Origin: CAZCFB01 sp964511535
Lineage (GTDB): Bacteria; Myxococcota_A; Polyangia; GCA-2747355; CAZCFB01
DNA length: 64,000 nt
Direction: 5' to 3'
Assembly: GCA_964511535.1 (NCBI GenBank)
Contig: CAZEFW010000017.1
Coordinates: 17,542 to 81,541, forward strand
Shown here: piece after piece, positions 55,469-64,000 of the stretch
Position numbering within the stretch: the first letter of the stretch is position 1
Layout of the letters: each line of letters opens with the position of its first letter
The notes under the pieces: model-generated
Told to the model about the DNA's origin: nothing
What the model saw: only the letters and a program-made list of their open reading frames with translations
The model's database searches: none
Made by a program: the position numbers and the translations under genes

Positions 55469-57549
55469 GCCAGCCCGGACCGATCACGCCGCTGTTTGTG
55501 CCCGCGCCCGCCGATCCTGATGCGCGCGCCCGCTGCGATAAGGCGCAGGCGCGCCTCGAGCCGTTCCTGCAGACGGGGGTGCTCGCTGCCGTGGACGCCC
55601 ACGTGGCAGCGCGCCTGGGTGCGCTGACCGGCGAGCTGAACCCCGAGGCGCTGCTGGCCATGGCCTTCGCCGTGCGGGCGCCACGCCACGGCCACGTGGC
55701 AGCGGACCTGGACCGGCTGGACGCCAGCCTGGTGCCAGACAGGGGCGAGGAGCGGCAGCCGGACGATCCGGTAAACCAGCTCGCGTGGCCCGCCGGCGGC
55801 GACGCCCTCCGCGAGGCCCTGGCCGCCTGCGCAGATTTGGTGCGCGAACCGGACGACGAGGACCGCCCCACCCCCTTCGTCCTGGACGACCGGCTGCTCT
55901 ACATGGATCGCTACTGGCGCCACCAGCTGGAGCTGGCCGAGGCGCTGAAGGACCGCGCCGCCGCGCCGCTGTTCGTGCCCGAGGACCCGGAGCTGCTCCG
56001 GGCGGGCATCGGCGCGCTGTTGAGCCCCGACCAGGGGAGCCAGCGCCTGGACCGCCAGCAGCTGGCGGCCGCGGTGGCGGCCCTGCGCCGGCTGACGGTG
56101 CTGAGCGGCGGCCCGGGCATGGGCAAGACCTACACCATCCGGGTGGTGCTGGTGCTGCTGCTGGTGCAGTGGCTCCTGCTGCAGCGACGGAAGCCGGAGA
56201 CGCCGGCGCTCGACGTGGCCCTGGCCGCACCCACCGGCAAGGCCGCCAACCGGATGAAGGAGGCGCTCAACGAGGACCTCCATGTGTTCCTCCAGAAGGT
56301 GGGCCCGGCGCTGGGCGATGTCACCGACGCGGACGCCGTGCGCGAGTTCATCACCGGCCTGCCCACCTTCACCCTGCACCGCCTGCTCGGCTTCCAGTCG
56401 CGCACGCCTGGGCGCTTCCGCCACGACGCGAACAACCCGCTGCCCCAGCAGGTGGTGGTGGTGGACGAGGCGTCCATGGTGGACCTGGCCATGATGGCCA
56501 AGCTGGTGGACGCGGTCTCGCCCGACGCGCGGCTGCTGCTCATCGGCGACCGGCACCAGCTGGCGTCCGTGGAGGCTGGCTCGGTGCTGGCCGACATCTG
56601 CGGCGAAACCGCGCCGGAGCAGCTCGCCGCCTCTCGCCCCTTCGCCCGCGAGCTCCAGAAGCATTGCGGCCTGGATCTCGAGGCCGAGGGCGCCCACCTC
56701 ACCGACGGGCGCGGGCTGCGCGACTGCATCGTCCAGCTCAACCGCTATCACCGGTTCAAGGGGGACAGCGGCATCGGCGCGTTCGCCAGGGCCAGCCTCG
56801 CCGGGGACCCCGCCACCGCCGCGGCGGTGCTGACCGACGCGGACCGGTACCCCAGGGCCTCGCTGCTCGCGCACGGCGATAACGGGACACTGACGGACCA
56901 GGCGCGGGAGCTCATCGTCGAGGGGTACCGATCGTTCCTCGAGCGGCTGGACGCGGGGCCGACGCAGGGCGAGACGGAGGAGGCGTTCCACCGGGCGGTG
57001 CTGGACGAGCTGGACAGATTTCGCATCCTGTGCGCCCACCGCTCCGGGAAGCTGGGCGCCGAGGGGCTCAACGGCGCCGCCGAGGAGCTGCTGCTGAAGG
57101 CCGGGATCTCCGGCTTCAAGCCCAGGAGCGGCCACTACCGGGGCCAGCCGATCATGGTGGTGCGCAACGACTACACGGTGGGCCGCTTCAACGGGGATGT
57201 GGGCGTGGTGGTCCGCCGCCGGGACGAGGAGAAGTCGGACCGGTGGCGCTACTGGGTCGCCTTCCCGGGGCCGGGCAAGCAGGTGGAGTACCTGGCCACC
57301 TCGCGCCTTCCGGAGCACGAGACCGTCTTCGCCATGACCATCCACAAGAGCCAGGGATCCCAGTTCGAGCATGCCCTGGTGGTGCTGCCGAGCAGGCCAT
57401 CGCCCATCCTGACCCGGGAGCTTGTCTACACCGGCGTCACGCGGGCGGCCAGGCAGGTGACCGTGCTCGGCGACGCCGACCTGCTCACCCAGGCGCTGCA
57501 AAATCCGGTGCGGCGGGCGTCCGGGCTGGGCCCGCTGCTCTGGCGCTGA
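55465..57549 (+). CDS. recD: RecD, exodeoxyribonuclease V alpha chain
   Basis: 694 residues; ATG overlaps the recB stop. Walker A is LSGGPGMGKTYTIRVV (near 213-222), motif II VVVDEASMVDL (near 332), motif III LLLIGDRHQLASVEAGSVL and motif VI region MTIHKSQGSQFEHALVVL followed by LVYTGVTRA. It is the 5' to 3' helicase of RecBCD. Slightly longer than E. coli RecD (608). The three-gene order recC-recB-recD with four-base overlaps indicates one transcript and matched synthesis. Confidence 0.95.
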
Positions 57550-57612
57550 CCCTTGTCCGGCAGCGATGTGAGTCTGTAGAATCTGTCTGAGTCAACGGGG
57601 ATGGAGGTCCAA

Positions 57613-59157
57613 ATGCTTACAGCCTGCCGATGCTCCCTGGCTGCGGCCTCCCTCGCCGCCCTGCTGGCGGCAGGCTCAGTCCCTGTCGCCCACGCTCGCC
57701 GCGGCGCCCCCCGCGCCACCACCTACCAGTCCTTCGAGGGCGAGGCGGCGCTGTCCTACGGCAAACGGATCTTCCGCTACTACAAGCCGGCGAAGAGCCA
57801 GCGGCTGGACTCCGGCGTGCTGCGCTCCATGGCGGGCGACTTCCACGGCAAGTTCCGCGCCCACGGCAAGAAGCCCAACAGGGGCAAGCCGAACAAGGGC
57901 AAGCGCTGGGACAGGGTGGCCAGGGAGGCGCTCATAAAGCACATCACCTGGGACAGCCTCAACGACCAGGGCAAGGCGGTCTACCTCGAGCGGCTGTTTC
58001 GCCAGGAGACGAGCCGGCAGCTGCGGGCGAAGTTCATCAACGAGTACAAGAGCGATGAGCTGGCCCTCACCCCCGGGCAGTGGAACAAGCTGGCGCCCCA
58101 CGAGCAGCTCAAGCTGGTGACCTACAAGAACCTGAACCAGCAGGGGCAGAAGCGGTTCAAGGAGATCATGCGCGAGGTGTTCCCCATGTACCGCACCAGC
58201 CGCGTGCCGAGGTCGTTCGAGCGGGTGCTGTTCTGGGAGTCGCCCAACACCTACGAGCTGCGCCACCACGGCAAGACCGCCAGCGCGAAGCAGGTGAGCC
58301 AGGCGGTGCGGTGGATGAAGAAGAAGATCACCGAGAAGGTGCGGCCCCACCGGCATGTGTCGTGGAAGCCGAACCTCAAGGCGCTCACCACCCGCCGCAA
58401 GGAGTTCCTCTCCTTCGTGCAGCGGACCGACCTGCTGATGTTCTCCCAGCGGCTGGAGAAGGGCAGCCGGGGGGCGCTGTACGGCTACTACGGCAAGAAC
58501 TTCATGCCCTACTCCGCCTCCAAGCTGAAGCAGATCGACGAGTCGCTGGTGAAGCGCACCTACTCGCTGCTGCTCGGGTCCAAGCTGCACGGCCTCGGGC
58601 TGCGCACCTACCGCGACCAGACCATCGGCCTGGAGATCCGGCCGGTGTCGGACCCGAAGCAGATGGACTGGTACGCCGACACCGTGCGCACAGCGGTGAC
58701 CCGGGGCGCCCTGGGCAAGATCAAGTACGACAGCGCGCCGCTGGAGTTTCAGGCGCTGGGCAAGGTGATGGAGGCGCCCCTCAGGGCGCGCATGGCCCGG
58801 CGAAACATCATGCGCCCCGGCAAGGACATGGCCCGCTGGATCGACGAGCAGGTGGAGATCGCTGGCCTGGACCAGCGCCTCTCCTACCCGCTGCTCGCCT
58901 GGGAGAAGCAGGCCTTCGTGCCGCGGCTCAAGCAGCAGCTCATCGGCCGGGAGCGGGCAGTCTTCGTCAAGACGGTCTCCGAGCTGCTGGCCAGCCGCGC
59001 GGCCTTCAAGCTGGACCGCGACGGGCTGCGCGACGGGCTGATCAAGGCCACCCAGGGCTTCGCCAGCCGCTGCCGGCTGAGCGCGGACCTGCAGCGCTCC
59101 ATCACCGCTCCCCTGAAGGGCAAGGCGGGCGGGCCCTCCATCGTCGCGGCACCCTGA
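57613..59157 (+). CDS. secreted protein of unknown function
   Basis: 514 residues from an ATG with GGAGGT four bases upstream (an ATG at 57601 precedes that site and is less likely). Signal peptide, cleaved near VAHA (28). The mature part is strongly basic (KFRAHGKKPNRGKPNKGKRW) and mostly helical, with long Lys/Arg-rich stretches (SFVQRTDLLMFSQRLEKGSR, LKQIDESLVKRTYSLLLGSK). A region LGLRTYRDQTIGLEIRPVSD has the look of an amidoligase-type fold, but I cannot confirm it. No family is recognised. The next gene, an ABC1-type kinase, starts two bases after its stop. Confidence 0.7.
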   Translation: MLTACRCSLAAASLAALLAAGSVPVAHARRGAPRATTYQSFEGEAALSYGKRIFRYYKPAKSQRLDSGVLRSMAGDFHGKFRAHGKKPNRGKPNKGKRWDRVAREALIKHITWDSLNDQGKAVYLERLFRQETSRQLRAKFINEYKSDELALTPGQWNKLAPHEQLKLVTYKNLNQQGQKRFKEIMREVFPMYRTSRVPRSFERVLFWESPNTYELRHHGKTASAKQVSQAVRWMKKKITEKVRPHRHVSWKPNLKALTTRRKEFLSFVQRTDLLMFSQRLEKGSRGALYGYYGKNFMPYSASKLKQIDESLVKRTYSLLLGSKLHGLGLRTYRDQTIGLEIRPVSDPKQMDWYADTVRTAVTRGALGKIKYDSAPLEFQALGKVMEAPLRARMARRNIMRPGKDMARWIDEQVEIAGLDQRLSYPLLAWEKQAFVPRLKQQLIGRERAVFVKTVSELLASRAAFKLDRDGLRDGLIKATQGFASRCRLSADLQRSITAPLKGKAGGPSIVAAP

Positions 59158-59158
59158 G

Positions 59159-60466
59159 GTGGGCGACCCCACCCCCAGGGAGGCCCTGCGCCGGGCGCTG
59201 CTGCAGCGCGAGGGCAAGCTGCCCACCGGCACCCTGGCGCGGCTGAGCCGCACCGCCGGGGCCATGTTGCGCTCCGGACGCATGATGATGCGCGGCGATG
59301 ACAGCGGGCAGGAGCCGGACCTCGAGCAGGCCCTGGCGCTGGTGGCCTCCATCGGCCAGCTCAAGGGCGTGGCCATGAAGATGGGCCAGATCATGAGCTA
59401 CATCGACGTGGCCCTGCCCGAGCAGCTGCGCGACGCCCTGGCGGTGCTGCAGACCCACTCGCCGCCCATGGCCTTTTCGCAGGTGGCGGAGATCGTGCGA
59501 GCGGACCTGCCCGACAGGGGCGCGGCCCTGCTGGCGGACATGGAGGCCGAGCCCCTGGCGGCCGCCTCCATAGGCCAGGTGCATCGCGCCATGCTGCCGT
59601 CGGGCCAGCCGGTGGCGGTCAAGGTGCGCTACCCCGAGGTGGACCGGGCCATCGAGGCCGACTTCGGCGCCTCGCGTATCGGCGTGACCATGGCCGCCCT
59701 GTTCTACCCCGGCTCCAGGATCGAGGGGTTCATCCAGGAGGCCAAGGCGCGCTTCCTCGAGGAGTGCGATTATCAGCACGAGGCGCGCAGCCAGGCCCGG
59801 TTCGCCGAGATCTACGCCGGCCACCCGACGCTGCTGGTGCCCGACGTGCACCGCCCGTACTGCGGCGACCGGGTGCTGACCACCAGCTTCGTACAGGGGA
59901 TCGGCTTCGAGGATTTCCTGGCCCAGGGGCCGGATCAGGACAGCCGGGATCGCCTCGGCGTCGCCCTGTTCCAGTTCTACGTGGGTACGCTCTTCTGCCA
60001 CGGCCTGTACAACTGCGATCCCCACCCGGGCAACTACCTGTTTCTGCCCGACAGCCGGGCGGCGATGCTCGACTACGGCTGCACGCGCTCGTTCGAGCCG
60101 GCCTTCGTGCGCAAGCTCGCGCGGCTCACCGCCGCGGTGCACGCCGACACGCGCGAGGCGCTGCACGCCGCGTTTCTGGACCTCGGCATGGTGCGCCATG
60201 GCAAGGCGTACGACTTCAGCGTGGCCAGGGACCTGGTGCGCGGGTTTTACGGCCCGATGCTCGAGGACCGCGAGCAGGCCATCGCCCTGGGCGAGCAGGA
60301 CATGGGCGCCATGATGCGCAGCAAACGCCAGCTGATGAAGCTCACCCTGCCCGGCGAGTTTCTGTTCCTGTTCCGCATCCGCTTCGGCCTGATGTCGGTG
60401 CTGGCGAGGCTGGGGGCGAGGGCCAACTGGTACCGGCTGGAGCGGGAGTTCATCCGCCAGGCGTGA
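59159..60466 (+). CDS. ABC1/UbiB-family atypical kinase
   Basis: 435 residues from a GTG. Family motifs: GVAMKMGQIMSY (KxGQ), AAASIGQVHRAML (Ala-rich loop), PVAVKVRYPEV, EECDYQHEA (ExD), NCDPHPGNYLF and MLDYGCTRS. ABC1/UbiB proteins are ATP-binding and in bacteria aid quinone synthesis or lipid metabolism in an unclear way. All core motifs are intact. It lies after a secreted protein, not beside the menA operon. No C-terminal membrane helices are evident. Confidence 0.9.
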   Translation: MGDPTPREALRRALLQREGKLPTGTLARLSRTAGAMLRSGRMMMRGDDSGQEPDLEQALALVASIGQLKGVAMKMGQIMSYIDVALPEQLRDALAVLQTHSPPMAFSQVAEIVRADLPDRGAALLADMEAEPLAAASIGQVHRAMLPSGQPVAVKVRYPEVDRAIEADFGASRIGVTMAALFYPGSRIEGFIQEAKARFLEECDYQHEARSQARFAEIYAGHPTLLVPDVHRPYCGDRVLTTSFVQGIGFEDFLAQGPDQDSRDRLGVALFQFYVGTLFCHGLYNCDPHPGNYLFLPDSRAAMLDYGCTRSFEPAFVRKLARLTAAVHADTREALHAAFLDLGMVRHGKAYDFSVARDLVRGFYGPMLEDREQAIALGEQDMGAMMRSKRQLMKLTLPGEFLFLFRIRFGLMSVLARLGARANWYRLEREFIRQA

Positions 60467-60470
60467 GAAG

Positions 60471-60494
60471 GTGAACAGAGGAGGAGGGACCATG
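60471..60494 (+). promoter_or_regulatory. strong ribosome-binding block before Cys-rich lipoprotein gene
   Basis: GTGAACAGAGGAGGA followed by ACCATG, nearly identical (22 of 24) to the menA block. It decides the ATG at 60492. Confidence 0.7.
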
Positions 60495-61133
60495 AGCAGA
60501 CGGATGATCTTGGTGGCGCTGATCGCGGCGCTGGGCGCTGGCTGCCCGGGACAAAAGAAGACGAAGCCGGCGACGCCGCCCAGGACCAAGGAGGCCCCCG
60601 CTGTCCCGAAGGTCTCCGCGGCCCGGTGCAAGGTGGCCGACGACTGCGCGGTGCGCGTGGCCGAGGGGTGCTGCGAGCCGTGCCAGGACACGCCGGTGAG
60701 CGAGATGATTTCGCTGCCGTCGAAGCAGTGGCACGCGCGGGAAAAGGCGTGCGTGGGCAAGCGCGACCAGGGGTGCCCGAAGTGCGCGGCGCCCGGCTAC
60801 AACCACAACCTGGTGTCGGTGTGCGAGGGGGGCCAGTGCAAGGCCATCGACTTCCGCACCTCGGAGTTCTCGGCGTGCAAGACCGACGCGGACTGCCGCA
60901 TCACCGCGCCGGCCTGCTGCGACTGCTACATCGACCCGGTGGCCGTGGGCAAGGCCGGCGAGGAGGCGTTCCACCGCTGGGCCTGCCCACCGAACCTGCA
61001 CTGCGAGGCGTGCCGGATCCCCATGTACCCGGGGCTCGAGGCGGTGTGCAAGGGCGGCCACTGCCGGGTGCAGGGCACCTGGGACAAGGCCAAGGAGCCC
61101 GAGGAGATCAGGGCGTTTCTGGGGGTGAAGTAG
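60492..61133 (+). CDS. Cys-rich lipoprotein
   Basis: 213 residues. Lipobox LGAGC gives Cys18. After a short Lys/Pro spacer there are two related Cys-rich units (CKVADDCAVRVAEGCCEPC and CKTDADCRITAPACCDCYID), each followed by a region with more Cys (CPKCAAPGYNHNLVSVCEGG; CEACRIPMYPGLEAVCKGG). The internal duplication is clear. Such lipoproteins are common in this type of genome and of unknown role. The ATG follows AGAGGAGGAGG. Confidence 0.82.
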   Translation: MSRRMILVALIAALGAGCPGQKKTKPATPPRTKEAPAVPKVSAARCKVADDCAVRVAEGCCEPCQDTPVSEMISLPSKQWHAREKACVGKRDQGCPKCAAPGYNHNLVSVCEGGQCKAIDFRTSEFSACKTDADCRITAPACCDCYIDPVAVGKAGEEAFHRWACPPNLHCEACRIPMYPGLEAVCKGGHCRVQGTWDKAKEPEEIRAFLGVK

Positions 61134-61263
61134 GCGAACCAGCCACCGCCAGGAGCTTGCGCGGTCGCATGGCCTGCGGGCAGGCCACCAGTCCCAACGA
61201 GCGGGCCCTCCCGGGCGCGGGCGTTGCGGGGGACACCCTTTTCCTGAGATGTTGAGGATATAG

Positions 61264-61929
61264 ATGGTCTCTTCAATCCGCCTGCTCTGCCTCTCATTCG
61301 TGACTTGCGCGTCAGCCTGCGTGCTGGATTGGGACCGGCCCTGGATAGACGGCGGGGTCACGGCGGACGGTCCCCCGCCCGGCAAACATGACAGGGGCGC
61401 CGGCAAGCCCGACAGGAGCGCCCCGCCAGACCGGAGCCTGGATGGACACGGGAGCAAGCCAGATCTTCCCGGCGCGCTCTCCCCCTGTTCCAGCAAAGCG
61501 ACCAGGGCAGGCAGCTATGCCCCGAACATGGTCGTCTGCAAGGGGACCAGTGACCTGAACCAGTGCGAGGCTGCGGCTTTTTGCAATGGCAGCGGGGGTT
61601 GGAAGCTGTGCACGGCGAACCAGTTCGTCATTCGCGGCGGGGCGGCGGCCTATGTCTCTCCGCCTGCCTGGATCGCCTCGTGCATCCGCTCGGGTGGCGT
61701 CCCCCACGCCCCGAGTACGGCCCCCTGCGCCTGCGTCGCCAACAGCACGACCTCCATCGAGGTCGCCTGGCCATGCCAACCGGGCGTGGCGTCCACCTCC
61801 GGCCACAGCAATATCGGCGTGCGCACAAGCCCCAACTGCCGCCAGTTGGGCGTCAAGGGTTCGCTCAAGGCCAACTGGAAGAACTGGCGCTCGCCCAAGA
61901 TCCTCTCGGCGGCGGTGTGCTGCAACTGA
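61264..61929 (+). CDS. lipoprotein of unknown function
   Basis: 221 residues. The signal ends CASAC (Cys19), followed by an Asp/Pro/Gly-rich spacer (DRGAGKPDRSAPPDRSLDG). The C-terminal 130 residues contain ten Cys in a compact arrangement (CKGTSDLNQCEAAAFCNG, PNCRQLG, AAVCCN). No family recognised. Separated from the upstream gene by 130 bases with no clear promoter. Confidence 0.75.
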   Translation: MVSSIRLLCLSFVTCASACVLDWDRPWIDGGVTADGPPPGKHDRGAGKPDRSAPPDRSLDGHGSKPDLPGALSPCSSKATRAGSYAPNMVVCKGTSDLNQCEAAAFCNGSGGWKLCTANQFVIRGGAAAYVSPPAWIASCIRSGGVPHAPSTAPCACVANSTTSIEVAWPCQPGVASTSGHSNIGVRTSPNCRQLGVKGSLKANWKNWRSPKILSAAVCCN

Positions 61930-61980
61930 AGATATAGCCGGCAGCTCTGGATGGCCCCCCTGGCCCTCCCACCTGGCGCG

Positions 61981-64000
61981 CTACTTTCTCTCCACCTGGA
62001 ACAGGTCGGTCGCCTTGCGCACGGCCGCCGCGGGGCCGATGAAGATCACGCGATCGTCGTCCTTGATCACCGTGTCGCCGCGGGGCACCACGAACTGGTT
62101 GTCGCGGATGATGGCGGCGATGAGGCACTCCTTGGGGATCTCGATCTTGGCGATGGCCTGGCCGTTGACCCTGGCACTTGTCTCCACGGTCACGTCCAGC
62201 AGGCTCGCGGCGCCGATGCCGAACTCGAACAGCTGGGCCAGGTCGGGCCGGTCCAGGTGGTTCTCCACCATGGCCGCCGTGGCCCAGGGTGCGCTGATGG
62301 CCACCACGTTGTTCTGCTCCAGCAGCGCGATGTACTCCGGGTCCTGCACCACGGCGATGACCTTCTTCAGGCCCATCTGCCGCGCCTGCAACGCCGCGAT
62401 GACGTTGCGCCCGTCGTCGGAGGCGGCGGCGATGACGACGTCGATGTTGTCCAGGCCCACCTGCTCCAGCAGCTCCTTCTTGGTGCCGTCGCCCATGTAG
62501 ATCGGGCAGCTGTATTTCTGCTCCAGCTGCTTGCAGAGCCCCTCGTCCTCCTCGATGAACGTCACCTGATGCTCCGCCGAGCGGAACATCGTCCGAACCT
62601 CATCCTTCGCCAGAAGGCGGTTGGCGATGTTCTGCCCCTGCCGCTGGCCGCTGATGATAAGCACCCGCATGCGCTTCCTCCTCAACTTCTCGATGAACTG
62701 CTGGGCCTTCTTGATCGCAGAGCCGGGGACCCCCGCGATCTCGGCTCGGTTGGCCGGCTTGAGCAGGTAGATGGCGCTGCCCACCACGGTGAGGATCCCG
62801 CCCAGGGCGAAGCTGAGCGGCTCCAGCGCCGGCACGAACATCCAGGTGGTGATGACGCCGAGCCACGGGATCAGCGGGAACCACCGGGTCTGAAACGGCC
62901 GCCGCAGCGCCGGCATCTTCTTGTGCAGCGGGATCACCGCGTAGTTGATGATGCCGAGGCCCATGAGGTAGCCGAAGTCGCTCACCGACGCCACGAACTT
63001 GATGATGCCGGTGGAGCTGAACACCACCACGATGGCGGCGCAGATGATCAGCGCGATGTGCGGCGTCTGGAACCGCGGGTGCAGCCGCGCGAAGAACCCG
63101 GGGAAGTGCCCGTCCCGCCCCAGGGCGAACAGGATGCGCGAGCTGGCCCCGAGGGTGACGCTGAACGCCGACAGGCTGGCCATGACCGTGGCGATGATGC
63201 CGGCCCATCGCCCGTAGGCGCCGAACAGCTTGTCCGCCTGGTAAATGAAGGGGATCTGGGACGCCTTCTCCGCCAGCTCGTGGTAGTGGACCGTGCCCAT
63301 CATCACGCCCACCACGAACACATAGAAGGCGGTGCTGATGGCGAGGGTGATCAGGATCGACTGGGGGATCACCTTGCCCGGGTTGATGATCTCCTCCGCC
63401 GCGTTGGAGATCAGCTCGAACCCCACGTACGAGATGTAGATCAGCGCCATGGCCGGGATGAACGGCTGCCAGCCGTAGGGCGCCAGGGGCACCAGGTTCT
63501 CGGTGCGCATCTCGGGGACGCCCAGAGCGGCCACCCCGAACAGGATGGCCAGCTCCACCAGGTTCATCACCGTGATGATCAGGATCGCCTCTCGCATGCC
63601 CATCAGGTTCACCGCGGTGAACACGGTCGTGGTGACCAGGGCGATGACCGGGATGGACGCGTCAGGCAGGAAGTAGGCCCGCACGGTCATGGCGAAGATC
63701 AGCGCGTACATGGCGCAGGCCAGGGTGTTGCCGATCCAGAAAAACCAGCCAGTGAAGAAGGCCACGGGCCGGCTCATGGTGCGGCTGGTGAAGGAGTATC
63801 CGCCGCCGGCCAGGGGGATGGCGGCGGACAGCTCGCTGTAGTTCAACGCGGTGAAGACGGTCATGAAGCCCATGGCGAGGTAGACCAGCACGCCCATGGG
63901 CCCGGCCATGTGAGCCAGCTCGCCCGGCAACGCGAAGATGCCCGGCCCCATGGTGGCGCCGATGCCGATCATCACGGCCATGAACAGGCCCATGTTCCGT
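61981..64000 (-). CDS. APC-superfamily permease fused to RCK domains (5' partial)
   Basis: At least 670 residues. Residues 1-400 form an amino-acid/polyamine/organocation permease (GIGATMGPGIFALPGELAHM, VGFELISNAAEEIINPGKVI, LSAFSVTLGASSRILFALGR) with about 12 membrane helices. Behind them comes a TrkA_N/RCK-like Rossmann region (MRVLIISGQRQGQNIANRLL, LDNIDVVIAAASDDGRNVIA) and a TrkA_C domain (VNGQAIAKIEIPKECLIAAI). The architecture suggests a transporter gated or regulated by a nucleotide. In-frame residues before Met at 63993 (Arg-Asn) fit the usual LxRNxGLF start of the family, so the gene probably continues beyond base 64000. Confidence 0.87.
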   Translation of the reverse strand, partial: RNMGLFMAVMIGIGATMGPGIFALPGELAHMAGPMGVLVYLAMGFMTVFTALNYSELSAAIPLAGGGYSFTSRTMSRPVAFFTGWFFWIGNTLACAMYALIFAMTVRAYFLPDASIPVIALVTTTVFTAVNLMGMREAILIITVMNLVELAILFGVAALGVPEMRTENLVPLAPYGWQPFIPAMALIYISYVGFELISNAAEEIINPGKVIPQSILITLAISTAFYVFVVGVMMGTVHYHELAEKASQIPFIYQADKLFGAYGRWAGIIATVMASLSAFSVTLGASSRILFALGRDGHFPGFFARLHPRFQTPHIALIICAAIVVVFSSTGIIKFVASVSDFGYLMGLGIINYAVIPLHKKMPALRRPFQTRWFPLIPWLGVITTWMFVPALEPLSFALGGILTVVGSAIYLLKPANRAEIAGVPGSAIKKAQQFIEKLRRKRMRVLIISGQRQGQNIANRLLAKDEVRTMFRSAEHQVTFIEEDEGLCKQLEQKYSCPIYMGDGTKKELLEQVGLDNIDVVIAAASDDGRNVIAALQARQMGLKKVIAVVQDPEYIALLEQNNVVAISAPWATAAMVENHLDRPDLAQLFEFGIGAASLLDVTVETSARVNGQAIAKIEIPKECLIAAIIRDNQFVVPRGDTVIKDDDRVIFIGPAAAVRKATDLFQVERK

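Noticed and set aside
61170..61187. Hairpin TGGCCTGC/GCAGGCCA as a terminator after the Cys-rich lipoprotein gene
   Set aside because: Short stem, two-base loop and no T-run; such palindromes are expected by chance in this GC-rich DNA.

Overview
The window is very GC-rich, gene-dense DNA from a Gram-negative bacterium, most likely a myxobacterium (Myxococcota) or a close relative. The main reasons are three secreted proteins ending in a Cys-containing, hydrophobic, Arg-rich tail of the MYXO-CTERM type, many lipoproteins whose lipobox is followed by Asp/Pro/Ala-rich spacers (PDLG, ARPDA, VPDQ), a Cys-rich repeat typical of myxobacterial surface proteins, and VCBS/SBBP-type propellers. Menaquinone genes suggest a menaquinone-based respiratory chain. 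The lineage is inferred from protein style; no rRNA gene is present to confirm it.

Layout. 1-3.8 kb: the 3' part of a VCBS-repeat surface protein, a coupled endonuclease/exonuclease/phosphatase (EEP) protein, two copies of a 35-bp palindromic repeat, and a second MYXO-CTERM protein. 3.9-8.6 kb: a minus-strand operon GbsR-type regulator - polyprenyl diphosphate synthase - MenA - radical SAM protein, separated by a large AT-rich palindrome from a divergent LarA-family gene. 8.6-14.6 kb: a lipoprotein esterase, a YihX-like HAD phosphatase, a lipoprotein with 21-bp tandem repeats, a lipoprotein EEP, an unknown gene and a TPR/PEGA/barrel protein. 14.7-24.8 kb: a methyltransferase and a TetR regulator sharing a twin-operator divergent promoter; MATE transporter plus a zinc-phospholipase-C-like protein; TPR and SBBP proteins; a queuosine-salvage glycosidase divergent from a nitrilase-fold protein and a PlsC acyltransferase; an ankyrin protein.

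24.8-33.8 kb is a DNA-metabolism block: C69 peptidase, SbcC, SbcD and a tandem-AAA ATPase on the minus strand, with a WYL-type regulator divergent from them. 33.9-46.5 kb holds exported proteins (GH5, M23, CarboxypepD_reg-like repeat protein, propeller lipoprotein, Kazal lipoprotein) and a compact DUF2169 - DUF4150/PAAR-like - DUF2169 cassette preceded by a possible 32-codon ORF and an LRR gene. 46.6-57.5 kb: an ADP-ribosylglycohydrolase divergent from a tightly coupled recC-recB-recD operon. 57.6-64 kb: an unknown secreted protein, an ABC1/UbiB-family kinase-like protein, two Cys-rich lipoproteins and an APC permease fused to RCK domains that runs off the right edge.

No tRNA, rRNA, CRISPR array, prophage or insertion sequence was recognised. 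No gene-free stretch exceeds 300 bases. The longest are about 39446-39546 (up to 196 bases if the small ORF before it is not real), 47595-47774 and 32655-32818; apart from ribosome binding sites I see no certain element in them.
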